From Durusdinium trenchii (lineage: Eukaryota; Sar; Dinophyceae; Suessiales; Symbiodiniaceae): 64,000 bases of DNA. Location of the stretch: the NCBI GenBank assembly GCA_963970005.1, contig CAXAMN010026672.1, positions 399,999 through 463,998 on the forward strand, read 5' to 3'. This document shows, piece after piece, positions 53,060 to 63,979 of this stretch (within the stretch, counting starts at the first letter, position 1; each line of letters starts with the position of its first letter). Position numbers and translations under genes: made by a program. The notes below the pieces were generated by a model, which saw only the letters and a list, made by a program, of their open reading frames with translations, did not search any database and was not told the DNA's origin.

Positions 53060-56000
53060 AGCAGAGCCTAGAAGCACCACAGGTCACCTGGTAGTCGTCA
53101 TGATCCACAACTCTTTTGGGAAAAAAATCATCGTCCTCAGGACACCCTTTTTGGCTTTGAGACCCTGACCCTGATGGTGTTTCGGGGCCAGTTTTACTGC
53201 AGGTGGGATCTTCCGAATGGCTTGACCTACCTTGACCTACCGTGGTTTCGGTCGTTTTGGAGGTCTTCAGACCTCTGGTCGGGCTTGACTGTTGGGTGGG
53301 TCTGGGCCCTTTTCACACCTCTGCGACCGATTGGGCGGACCCTGCTTCGGCCAAAAAGACTAAGAACCAAAGGAATCCCATTACACAACCCATGGGACTG
53401 CCGGACTGCGGCCCCAGGCCCGACCCCCCGGCACCACCGTCGGTCGCGTCTGGGAATACACTCCACCTACCCCCTCAAAGGGTCGAAGCGATGGAGGGGT
53501 GTGAGAACCCCCTGCACCCTAGAATCTATGGTACCTGACCCTCTTGAACAGGCAATCTGTACCATCCTGTACCCATTTTTGTTTGGTTGCTTTCTCTTTA
53601 ACGTTTTGCGAATAAGCAGGTCCAGTTCAGAGTGAGCCGGAGCACCATTTGCTCCAAGCTGGAGCGCCTTTCATCTCATGCTCCCCCACCAAACCAATCT
53701 CTTTTTGGTGGACAAATCACCTTTCTGTACCCGGCCTTAGATCAAGGGGCAGTAAGGGGGCGGAGAGGATGTCACCAAACCAAAATAGTAAGTTGACATC
53801 CTTGGATTTGCTGAAGGAACCTGCAAAAAACAATCATGTTTCCCAGAAGGGGATTCACCCATAGGGAAAATGAACATCACCTTAAGCAAAACCATGCATC
53901 CCTTATCGAAGAACCTGTTCATGTTCATGTGTCACCAAGGGTGCCCGGCTTCATCCCACAGCATAAATAATGTGATACTAGTCGTGGTGAACAATCGTCC
54001 CAAGTAAATTGATTGACACAACATTGATTTTGATGTGACCGACACTCCAAGTGTCTTATGTGGGCTGAAAACACGTTGGAATGTGGTGAGTGTATTGTCG
54101 TATGCAGCTCTGGAGGCAGTTTTCGGGTTTCTCCGGTCCAGATTTGCAGGCATCGGCCGGGGTTGAAACAGCGAAGTCAGATTGGGAGCTACTGGAGGAA
54201 AAGGATGCCGATGTCAAATCCTGTACCAAGTGGTCTAAGGTGAATAACACTTTGTTCATGTCCAATAAACATGGCTTGGTGGAAGGGTACTTCCAAAGTT
54301 TGAATCCAATACCAGCAAGCACCTAGAAATAACACTGGCAGGAATCTTATACATAAGACATTGATATTTCCAAACGTTCCCTTTGCTTCTGACTGAGATT
54401 AGATCAATTAGGTACAACATTCATGCCAACTTTGTGAAAAAACCTGATCCATGCCCCTGCAAAGGAGCTTCGTCCCTGCAAACACACCCCAAAATGGACA
54501 TCAACGGCTGGCCCTTGTTTTCTGGGATTTTCATGCTCTGCGACTCTTTCATCAGTGCTGCTTCGTCATCAAAAAAAGAAGTGACGCAGTGACTGACTAT
54601 CATCACTTTCTTCATGTGTCCATCGTCCGTCCTTGAGGGGTGAAGAACCGCATGGAGCACAGGAGCATACAAACCACCAAGTAGGCCCGCACAAAGAGCC
54701 TCATTGGCGGCCCGGTCTTCGCGCGACCTCTTCGCGCGACCTCTTCGCGCGACCTCTTCGCGCGACCTCTTCGGTCTTCGGCGTTGTCGCGCGACTCGCC
54801 GTTGTCCCAAAAAGGATCGGCTTTTGGTCCTCTATTCCATCTGTCGCGCATATCCCGTATGCCGTATCGTGGACACTCTGGTCCGCTCGATACAAAAGAG
54901 GTTCAAAGATGTCAAAGACCTCTATCTATATTCGTATTTAGTGGGGAAACCATTTCTTCAAACAAGGTTATAAAAGGTTATCCACTGACGGCAGGGCAAT
55001 GCGCATGCAGAATGGATCTGGGCAAAACTGAGTCCTCCGTTGTCAACTTCGACAGCTACAAAAAAGATGAGATTCGTGGTACTTGCGGGATGTTCACCAT
55101 TTTGGATTCATAGGGGGATCTTCGCACTCAAATTTCTCCATTGGGTCCGATTCAGTAACAGCTTCATCCTTCTGGACTGCCTCGTATCTTGACCTATAAA
55201 CTAACTAGTAAGGGGTTGGGGAACTCCTTGTAGCTCCGAACGGCTCCCGGTTGAATGGGGAAGATGGATGCCCCTGGCTCCTTAGCTCCCTCCTGAGCAA
55301 AAGCTAGCTAAAAACATGTCGGGTTGCCTATACCAGCACCCTCCAAGGTTCGGCTGTTTGAAGAGCCGACCACAGGTGGGCTCTTCCTGGGCACCGCCCT
55401 GGGAAACACCGGAAACACCATCTAGTCACTACATTGGTGGCCCCCCGTCGTCAGATCACATCCCACTCATCGGATTGAACCGTTCGGAACGGCGTTCGGC
55501 TTTGGAGTCTGAAACCGAACCATGCCGAACCGAGGGGCGAGGTTGCGAGGTCCCGTCCGCAAGAGGAGTGTGTAGGACGAACGTCTGAAAGGTCTTTGTG
55601 AAACACTTAGCCTAGTTAGCTTCTTGTTACTAGTAGTAATGGCCTCCAACCTCATAGCGATGGGCTGCAACCTAGTTGCTTCTAGTAGCTCCATGATAGA
55701 AGACTGTCCGAAAGGTCTTTGTAAAACGCATCAATCAGTGCTGGGCCAGGAATCATAGAGGGTAACCCTAGCCCTAGCCCACTCCGTGTATGAACACCAC
55801 CTCCATATGCAGGTATATATTGCCATATACAGTGGTTTCAGAGGTTCGATGGCACGTTTCCACCATGATGCCCTGATGTCCATGGGGGGTCCGTATAAAC
55901 TACCGACATTGGGTCTGTGCCATTGTTCCTCTCAATCCACTATATCTGGTTCTTCAAAGCGACCTTTTGATCCCCTGGTTTCAGGTGAGGTCACTGAGGC

Positions 56001-56080
56001 TTGTACAGGGTCACTTAACGGTAACTATATATACTATAGGATCATAGGAACTCCAAAACAGTCACTTTGAAGAAGCTGGT
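53060..56080. other. Stretch with no supported gene
   Basis: Contains a GGGACTGCC-family relic (53392-53462), a four-copy 13-bp repeat (54718-54775) and GATGGCCTCCAACCT cores (55640-55680). Short open frames lack splice support. Confidence 0.4.
54718..54775. repeat. 13-bp tandem repeat CGCGCGACCTCTT
   Basis: Four tandem copies plus a part copy; 13 bp shifts frame each unit. Confidence 0.95.
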
Positions 56081-56135
56081 ACATGAAGATAAAGATACAT
56101 GAAGTGCATCTTTGGGTAGGGTCATTCATCTTCAC

Positions 56136-56296
56136 CGGCACTTCGCACTTCGCCGCCTCAGCTGCATCGTCTCGTCCATCCCCCCCTTCCGCTGGGCCCA
56201 GCAACGACCAGCGCGTCGCCCGTGGGCTGACGCCCGGCAGGGGCAGGCCCACGGCAGCGGCGAAGGAGACAAAGTTCTTGGGAAAGACCGCCGGAT
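56136..56296 (-). CDS. Candidate exon 6 of minus-strand gene
   Basis: 2 nt plus 53 codons: PAVFPKNFVSFAAAVGLPL, PGVSPRATRWSLLGPAEGG, DAAEAAKCEVP. Acceptor TCACCGGCAG|AT, strong donor GTGCCG|GTGAAG. Another acceptor at 56277 is possible; the one used was chosen because it fits the phase of 59034-59086. Composition is clearly protein-like. Family not recognised. Confidence 0.45.
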
Positions 56297-57155
56297 CTGC
56301 CGGTGACGGCCGACGGGTTTTTTTCTCGGAATCCTTCGGAAGACCCCCAAGAAACTGAACTGAGGGACAAAGGATGGCCCAGACTTGGGTCTTGGGCGTG
56401 GTGAATGGTTTATAGTACTATAAACCTGGAACCCAATTGACCCCTGTTTTGATAGGAAAAGGCCATATTTGGGGTGGTTGGTGGTCCAAAATAGAGGTCA
56501 TTCAGGTTCTAGGAATGCATATATTGTCGTGGAACTGAAAGATCAAGGGCGGAGAGGCCAAGAGAGGCCAAGCGAGGCCGGACGAAGGCATGAGTTCGCT
56601 CGGACGAGGAAGTGAGGCATTCGGGTGGTTGTTGGATGTTCAATATACATCATCTTCAGGGCAAATTCGAAAGCACCCGACCTGGATGGTGCTGGTATAG
56701 TATAGCGATGCAATTTGAACATCGAACACGAACAGCAGATTTGAACATCGGACCCCAATTTCGGTTGGGAAAGCGCATCATCACCGGTCTCACAGGCGGC
56801 TTGGGCGATGACGCTAGGCCCGGTTGGCTTCTTGGAATCGGGCGATGACCGCATCTCTTCCCCAGGTTTCGAGGGAGTCATCCATCGAAACCAAACACCT
56901 CACCACGGTCCATGCCATCACAGGGGTGAAGCAGCAGAACGAGGTCCATGGTTTGGGGCTTCTTTCGAACTCGATGGCCTGTGTCCTCGTCATAGGGGAA
57001 GAGTTTGTAGAAGAGGTCCTTCCGGTGTTTCCTGAAGCGGACTGGCAGAACCAGGCAGAACCAGGTTTTTTGTCTTCTTTTTGGATGGAACAGAATCAAA
57101 GACAGAGTCTGGAGGGTCTAGACGTCTATAAACCACCCGAACTGGGTGGTGCTGG

Positions 57156-57542
57156 GTGAAACCATGGGTCTTTTGCGGCTTTACAGACGCCCCTGCGAAG
57201 CCAGGACCCGGCTATGTACCACCTCCGAATGGGACACCCCGAAGCACCAACCCGAAAAGGGCAAAAGGCCTGACATGGACTGATCCATTGGGCTCTAACG
57301 TGGAGAAACGCATGGCCCCTATGCCCTGGCCGGCCTCGAAACCTCGGATCCCTTTTCTTTTTTTGCAATCCGAAGAGCCCCCAAACCAACCCGGCGCCTT
57401 TGGGCCTAACGACACCACCAAACCAAGCACCCTACCGTGCCGTACGTGTTCTGACTTCACCGCCGTGGTCGAGTCAAAGCACCCAAGCTCCAGGGGTCAG
57501 AAGAAAAAGAACCGTCCTAACACGTGGAGGTCCCAGGAAAGC
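57156..57542 (+). other. Open frame, possible coding region
   Basis: Plus frame KPWVFCGFTDAPAKPGPGY, NPKRAKGLTWTDPLG, PWPASKPRIPFLFLQSEE, RTCSDFTAVVESKH, running on into a hairpin element at 57543. The minus strand is open too. No start or splice support. Confidence 0.2.
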
Positions 57543-57676
57543 CAAACACGACCGATTTCGGGGACTGCCGACGGACGGACTGCCAATCAAGCCAGACCCC
57601 CCCAAAAGCACCACCACCCCAAGTGATGTAGGCCGGCAGTCCGTCCTGGCAGTCCCAGAAATCGGTCGTGTCTGGG
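57543..57676. repeat. Hairpin MITE-like element, GGGACTGCC family
   Basis: CAAACACGACCGATTTCGGG at the left mirrors CCCAGAAATCGGTCGTGTCTGG at the right, an inverted pair of over 25 bp with a few mismatches. Confidence 0.85.
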
Positions 57677-57779
57677 AATGCAAGGTGGAACAGGTCACAG
57701 GATGCCGGCGTTTTCGAGCAAGCCGAACATGCCACCATCCTACCAAGGAGATTCCTTAGGGCCTTAGGGGGTGGTTGAT

Positions 57780-58130
57780 GGACACCCCTGAATTTTCGAA
57801 GAAGGGCCCCCCCAGGAAGCTTGGGGGGGGCGGTCGACATGAATAGAACCAGTGTTGCCCTGTCCATCCTTCATGGCCCTTTCAGGGATCTTCTTCGTTG
57901 TTCCAGCAGCGCTATCCTTTGGGCGGTTTCCGTCGGATCGTTTTTTCATGGTCGCTGGAGTGAAGGGAGCCAGAAGCGACCGTGGGGTCTGTGAATCCCC
58001 GTGGCGCCCATCGCAGGTGGAACGCCAGTCCCAAGCAGAAACAGTTCTGGATGTTCCGAAGCTTGGCCTTCGAAATTTCGATCCTTGACATAGCAAGAGG
58101 TTGGAACTGTTTCCTTTCCACATCCACATC
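57780..58130. other. Exon-like island, strand unresolved
   Basis: Plus, from ATG 57873: MALSGIFFVVPAALSFG (signal-like), FFMVAGVKGARSDRG, ESPWRPSQ to donor TCGCAG|GTGG at 58017, or on to a TGA at 58088. Minus: TPATMKKRSDGNRPKDS, TTKKIPERAMKDGQ. Both are plausible. Confidence 0.3.
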
Positions 58131-59033
58131 CATGCATTTCGGACTAGGTTTCCAGGTCTGCATCCTGCACGGCCCGAGCCTCAACCAGAAACAAATCAGG
58201 TTCCCTACAAGCCTATCAGAGCCCAGTAACACCTGGTCCCATTTCATTGAAAACCAAGCAAGATCAAACCAAGCAAACCAAGCAAGATGGTTTGATCAAG
58301 CAAGATGGAGTTTCTGTCTGATCAAACCCTAGATGCGATCCTCGACCAGGGGCTTGGTCCGGTCACAAGGTGCCGATCTGCCGCATTTGGAGAGGTAGGA
58401 AAACACATGCCAGGACCTTCCAAGAGGTGTCTATAAATAGCCTTGTAGGGGTTAAGGGGTGTCCAGAAACCACCTGTTGGAAGGTGCTGGTGGGGGGGGG
58501 CACCAACTTGAGCACCTGCCGACCAGTTGCTGTATATGATGACTCTCTTCTGCTTCCTCGCTGATGTCCACCCACTGGGCACGGCACCTTGGAGAAGGGA
58601 ATAAAAGCCACGGCGCGCCTGAGATCTCGAGGTTCGTGTCGTGCTTTTTCGTTGTTCGCGGTGTTTTTGTAAGGATGTCCTTCCTGTCTCGCATGGCTTC
58701 CTTCTCATGAAGATGAAGCAGCGCAAGTATGCTTTTCACCGTGATTTGAGACATGCAGCGAACGAGGACAAGGACTGGAGCAGGTACATTCTGTCCACCA
58801 TTCATGTCCACTTGCAGGACCTACAACCCTCAGTTTGGTTGAAAAATAGTTAATTAAACACCGTTTTCAACCAGTTCATCTTTCGTGGGGCCCCAATGCC
58901 CCAAAAAGAGATTTTCAGGGCGATGCCACATCTTTTCTGTGTAAAGGACAAACTATTCACACGGAAAACACATCAACTCAGGTCCCTCCCCGCCGCTCCC
59001 TCGGCGGAAACGGCCCAAAAGGGAGAAGGAAAC

Positions 59034-59086
59034 TGATGCGTCCCAGCGGCATCTTCTCGAAGGTCACGGAACGGAAGTCGGGGTCG
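59034..59086 (-). CDS. Candidate exon 5 of minus-strand gene
   Basis: Good acceptor TATCCCCTACTTCAG|C, then 1 nt, 17 codons DPDFRSVTFEKMPLGRI, 1 nt, and a weak donor ATCA|GTTTCC. If the donor is not used the frame runs to TGA at 58978-58980 and this would be a last exon. Phases fit 60537-60702 before and 56136-56296 after. Confidence 0.4.
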
Positions 59087-60536
59087 CTGAAGTAGGGGAT
59101 AATCAAATTGCTTTCAAAGATGCTCCTTGGGTTGTGCGAAAAAGACAAAACAAAACGCGTCTAAACGCGTCTTCTTCCTTCGTTCGGTGGGTTGACGGCT
59201 CCTTCGTCTGTGGTTTGCATGGTGAGCAAAGTGCTATACCAATACCAACAGCCCCAACTTGGATGGCCAGAAGCCAAAGTTTTTAAAAGAGCAAAGCGCC
59301 CAACCAAAAACAAACAGCAGGGTTCCCACAGCGGTTCCCTCGTCTTCGTTGGTATGGCTCAATCGACCAAAACCGGATCCTCCACTGGTCTTTTTGAAAA
59401 AACCCTGGAGATCCTCCACTCAGTGGAACTCGGAACTCGGAGGGTCCTGCGGGTTTCACTCCGCGTCCGATGTGAGGCAGGGATCCCAAACCTAAACAGA
59501 CGGTCCCAGGTCAACCACCCCTAAGGTAAAGTTATCGGTTATATGGAGTGACCTGGGACCGTTATAAAGTGATGCCTTTATATGAAGTGATGCCTTTTTA
59601 TATGGAGTGTTTAGTGTTTGGGTCATAAAAAGGCATCACTTCATCTTTGTAGGGTCCAGTCCAACCACCCCAAGTGAAAGGGAGTCTGGCTTGAGCCGGA
59701 AGACTTTACAAGATAAAGAAACCCCACATACCAGGACAATGCATGTATGGAATATATGCCAAGTCAACCACCCCAATGTTGGCCATTAGGCCAGTCCCAT
59801 GGATGGCCTGGACTGTTGGGTCATATATAAAGAGCTGTTCAATCCAAATGGGGGGTTGTTGGATTCATCAACCGTCTGCATTACTTATGGAAGAACACTG
59901 AACATTGGTTCAAGAATGTTCCAGATATGGAGGTTCATCTTCCCAAACACATTGATGTCCTGCACCCAACCCCAATCATTGCATGCAAATTAGACCTCAG
60001 CCGGAGACATCAAACACAAGGTGGGTGGTTTCTCCCCGGTCCAAACAACTTCTCATGCGAAGAATGTGATTCCTTGGGTCTATCCTATTACCCGCAACAG
60101 TGGATGAGTGGATGATGGTTAGTAAAGGCCTTGTTCAATCGTGATCATTGTTTACTAACAGTTACAGGTAAGAACGGACAGACCCAAGTGATTCCTGACA
60201 GAGTGCTCCCCAAGCGTTCTCCTCTTTTCAGATTGAGCCCAAGCTGACTCTGACCTGCTGAAAACCACCAGCACGGTTCGAGGCACCATCTGAAGAACAC
60301 ATTTGGCGGTGGATGCAGCGAAAGGAACAGGTACCACTTCAAGACATCCAACACATGATTGCCAGGCTCAACACCATCTAAAAAGCAACAAAATACCTAT
60401 GTCGACAGACCAAGTCTAAGCCCTGAGAACTCACCAGTCAATTCCGAAACGCCAAAGACATCCAACACATGAAAACCAGGCTAAACACCTGCTCCAGCAA
60501 CAAAACACACCTATAGACAGACCTATAGACAGACAC

Positions 60537-60702
60537 CTGCAGCCAGGCATCTTCAGATCGCTTGGGCACTTGCTAATGAGTTCATCAATGCTCGGCTTCC
60601 CTTGCATCTCCTCAACGGCCGTGGCCGTCGTGGCCATCTTCGCGTCGCGTCGCGTCGCGTCGCGGTTTCTGGAAACCCGCGGGTTTCGAGCCATCAACGT
60701 GG
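60537..60702 (-). CDS. Candidate exon 4 of minus-strand gene
   Basis: Acceptor GCTTTTCCCCGTCCAAG|CC, 2 nt plus 54 codons plus 2 nt, donor GGCTGCAG|GTG. Reads TLMARNPRVSRNRDATRRD, AKMATTATAVEEMQGK, PSIDELISKCPSDLKMPGC. The part around the GCGTC repeat (60645-60662) gives an Arg/Asp-rich stretch. An internal ATG at 60694 makes a start here possible. The plus strand is also open. Confidence 0.45.
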
Positions 60703-60850
60703 CTTGGACGGGGAAAAGCACCAACGCAGCATTTGCCACGTCGCAGGCGGTTGCCACGGACGCGTCACTCACACTTCTTGGTTCCACGGTTGCACTTCAT
60801 CACAGCCCCCGTTCAGAACGCACCGACACCCCGTGGCCGTGGGGGGTCAC

Positions 60851-60959
60851 CGAAGACCGTGGCCTTATGGCTCGCCCCGGCGAAACGACGCCGAGCGTCG
60901 TCGGTCTCTCCCAGCAGGATGAAGTTCCGCCGGGCCCCGATAGCCACCCTCATCTGGTG
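60851..60959 (-). CDS. Candidate exon 3 of minus-strand gene
   Basis: 36 codons plus 1 nt between acceptor AAATGGCAG|CAC and donor TTCG|GTGACC: HQMRVAIGARRNFILLGE, TDDARRRFAGASHKATVF. The 148-nt intron to exon 4 joins in phase (G plus CC, Ala). The hydrophobic-basic core looks like a folded domain but is not recognised. Confidence 0.45.
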
Positions 60960-61680
60960 CTGCCATTTGGCATCGGAGGTGCTTCCTCAGGCGATCGGCT
61001 GGCGAGGGCGATTGCCGGTGCTCGGGCGAGCTCGTTCTAGAGGGGCAAACAAGGGGCTGGTGAACGCGCCCAGCAAGCCACCCGAAAACACCAACAGCTC
61101 GGGAGCAGACTGGAGCAGACTGGGTGGAGGACCAGAAGGTTCTCATCTTTTGGGAAGTGGATCTAAGACATCCTGCATCCACTTCCTTTCACTTTACTGC
61201 GAAAGGGGGTAGGAAGGGTGGAGCTCCCTTTCTAAACAAACAAGACTATCAAATGCCAAGTTGACCTGGAGAAGAAGAATAACGTGACCGCAAACAGGTG
61301 TTCATGCAGCCCACCCAGGAATGAAAACTCGCCGGGCAGCCGTGGGTCAGAAAGACCAAGATGTTTCCTTGGATGGCACAAGTCCTGAGAAACCGATAGA
61401 CTCAAAGCTTTCAGAGTGGCCCAGTGTGAACATACCCGAAGTATATAAGTAGTGCCAGCAAGTGAATCAGCTGGTGCAATGTCGGCTCTTCCTTTATAAG
61501 CCCCCGCAATATGATCTTTTACACTCCAAATGGGCGGGCCTTTGGATAATGAAACTGTTTGCCTATGTCTACCTCATGTATTCCTCACTCTATATCTAGG
61601 ATTTCGTTTGGGGAACAACACCGTAGCGATCCAAGAGGCGAGAGTAGCAAATGCCGTCCACCAGAGTCTTGTCCTCGCAG

Positions 61681-61816
61681 TGGGACGGCATACGACCCCT
61701 ACGGTCCCAAGTACTTCAACCAAAATGGGTACCACGTACATGGTACCACCGAGCCAGGCTACAGGAGCTTCGAAGTCACCTGCGATCTCAAGGGATTGAA
61801 TGTCCTGTTGTCATAA
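61681..61816 (+). CDS. Candidate plus-strand exon (possibly terminal)
   Basis: Strong acceptor AGTCTTGTCCTCGCAG|T, then GTAYDPYGPKYFNQNGYHV, HGTTEPGYRSFEVTCDLKG, LNVLLS and TAA. The Tyr/Gly-rich, Cys-containing reading is one of the most protein-like in the window. The true end may be a non-GT donor just after CDLKG. Not recognised. It lies between minus-strand exon candidates. Confidence 0.45.
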
Positions 61817-62234
61817 GGTCATCTCCCATTTCCAACCGTAGGGCACGAAGGGCCTTGTCCGCGTGTGACAGCCGTGCTGGTCTCGGTGCTCGAAGGCGCC
61901 GTCGGCAGAGTTGACTGGAGGTGGCTGCCTTTTGACACCTCCACCACACAAAGACCCGCCCCCAAGCACTGGTCTCCCAAAAGGCGGCCTTGCAGATGCA
62001 TCATCTTTTCACTCTACGGTCTTCTAAGGTCCTGTTCTTCTTCCCATTGTCATGCCGCGGAGACTGACCTGCTCTCTACATGCGTTTACAGCTCCCAAAA
62101 AGGAAGCGCTCCCCCAGAAAGGGGACTGTTTTGGGAACACCTGCTTTTTCCAACTCTATAGGGACCAGGTAGAGATCGTTTTCGTGGTAGATGGCAGACT
62201 CCCCAAGGGTCGCTGGTTTATATATATATATATA

Positions 62235-62363
62235 TACCCTGGAAGTCGTGGCCCACCATTGTTTTGATAGCCTGAATCCCGAACCACCGAGCTGTTTTAC
62301 TAAGGGTTTTACACTACAAAACCAGATCAACCATTTTAAAGATAGTCTTTGACTTCCAGGGTA
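62235..62363. repeat. Hairpin MITE-like element, ACCCTGGAAGTC family, copy c
   Basis: TACCCTGGAAGTC at the left mirrors GACTTCCAGGGTA at the right; TA-rich flanks (TATATATA) on both sides suggest a TA target. Interior shared with the other copies. Confidence 0.85.
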
Positions 62364-62686
62364 TATATATGGAACCCCATATACTTTGAAGCCATTGCAA
62401 GTACTTCCAGAGAATGGTCGATCTGGACCATCCTCAAGATGCTGGACCATCTGGGAACTCTAGAAAACCCTACAGGTCCAGTCTGACCAAGTAAACCATG
62501 GTCCTTTACTTCGTAGAGCTTTTCTTTGTAATGTAGACTCTTGATTAATCAACTCCCCATATGAAGAGGATTTTCCATTTCAATTGGGTGCTTTATTAAT
62601 CATGAGTCTACATTATGACAAACCAGTCAAATGAGGTCAAATCTCTGACCTGAAAAACTATATGTTTCACGTCTGACTTTTTTCAC

Positions 62687-62826
62687 TGTCGCGCAGCGGA
62701 AACTATCGTCACGCAGCGGAAACGTCGCGGAAAGCGTCGCGTTCGTCAAACCATTACGCCAGTCCGTGGAATCGTGCTGCTCGTCCAACCAAAGTTTGCA
62801 ACCTGGCGAGTTCATGTCGTCGACGC
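62687..62826 (-). CDS. Candidate exon 2 of minus-strand gene
   Basis: Pyrimidine-rich acceptor TGTTTCCTTCCTTCGAG|GC, 2 nt plus 46 codons, donor GCGACA|GTGAAA. VDDMNSPGCKLWLDEQHD, STDWRNGLTNATLSATF, PLRDDSFRCAT. Start phase fits 63266-63352 and end phase fits 60851-60959. The plus strand is also open in part. Confidence 0.45.
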
Positions 62827-63228
62827 CTCGAAGGAAGGAAACAGGTGGACTTGGATTTCGTTGGTCCAGGACGCCTGGAGAACAGCACAACACATACTCG
62901 CTTTCGGTTTGGGGGATTTCACTAGGAACCGGGAAAATCAAGAAAAGCACCATCAATCCGCAGTTCACCGCGTGGATGAGTCGATCTGGCGATCGAGAAG
63001 AGGGAGAGAAGAGGCCTGGTTTCTTCTCAAAGGGCTCCATCAAGGTGGAGGCCGGTGCCGTCCATCAAACCACTTGCTAAGGCAGCTGAGCGACTCCAGC
63101 TAGCTGAGGCGACTCCACGACTCGTGACTGGGGGCGCCAGACTCCACTAGGACTGCTGATCGGCCGTTTCGCAGTCCGACATGGCAGTCCCAGACAGGGA
63201 GCGTCGGGGGGTATAGTTACTACTACAG

Positions 63229-63262
63229 ACTCGACTTGACTCGACTTGACTCGACTCGACTA
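63229..63262. repeat. (GACTCGACTT)n short tandem repeat
   Basis: Three copies of a 10-bp unit decaying into ACTCG units. Confidence 0.9.
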
Positions 63263-63265
63263 CAC

Positions 63266-63352
63266 TTCGGTCGCGCTTGTTGCTAATGGACCCGTCGCCG
63301 CCTTCAAAGCGCTCCGGCAGCGCGTCGTAGAGCGCCGAGACCGCCTTCCGAC
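63266..63352 (-). CDS. Candidate exon 1 (first seen) of minus-strand gene
   Basis: Acceptor TTGGGCTCCCGCCAG|GT, 2 nt plus 28 codons plus 1 nt, donor CCGAA|GTGTAG. RKAVSALYDALPERFEGG, DGSISNKRDR. A start codon is absent, so upstream exons must lie right of the window. The donor was picked among options because it fits exon 2 in phase. Confidence 0.4.
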
Positions 63353-63846
63353 CTGGCGGGAGCCCAAGCAGAACGGAAAATGGTTGGGTAGGTCACACTT
63401 GGGTAGGTCTCCCTGGACCTGTTCCATAGTCTTGACGGAAGAGTCTTTAGGTTCTGACTCCTTCAGTCTCCATGGAACATAAGAGGTTCACCGCACGAAC
63501 TCTGCCTGTTCGAACGTGAAAGGTGAGGTGTCCCCATTCCCAAAAGCTGTTAGCAGGTGATCCACGTACTTCCAGGGTACAAGACTGGAGGTGTCACACT
63601 TGTGGCTCAATTGGTTTTTCATCCACTTGATGAGGATGACATGGGATCACGAAAACACCTGACGCAGCTGTACCTGCTGACTCCCTTTGGTCAAAAGGTT
63701 CACCTTTTCCATCGGTTCTACCACCTAGTCGGGAAACCAATCCCCAAAATGGTTGGGTAGGTGATCCATGTACTTCCTCCTACTCAGGGTATGAAATCCA
63801 CACTATGACCTTTGAAAACAACCCCACTCTCCACTGAGAGTATCAA

Positions 63847-63979
63847 CCAGGAGTCACAGGCTCGGCTCGGCTCGGGTGGTGTGCTTTGCTTCGTCCGCCA
63901 TTGCTTCGGGGCCGTGTGGATGTGATGGGGGCACCCCGACTTCCTCCGTTCGTTCGCCACCCGGACATGTGACTCCTGG
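63847..63979. repeat. Hairpin MITE-like element, CCAGGAGTCAC family, copy e
   Basis: CCAGGAGTCACAGG mirrors ACATGTGACTCCTGG; the centre differs from the other copies and contains CGGCTCGGCTCGG repeats, so this is a diverged, longer member. Confidence 0.8.

Noticed and set aside
60570..61040. A 156-codon plus-strand ORF
   Set aside because: The minus strand gives two exons with matching phases in the same place; the plus frame lacks any signal beyond being open.
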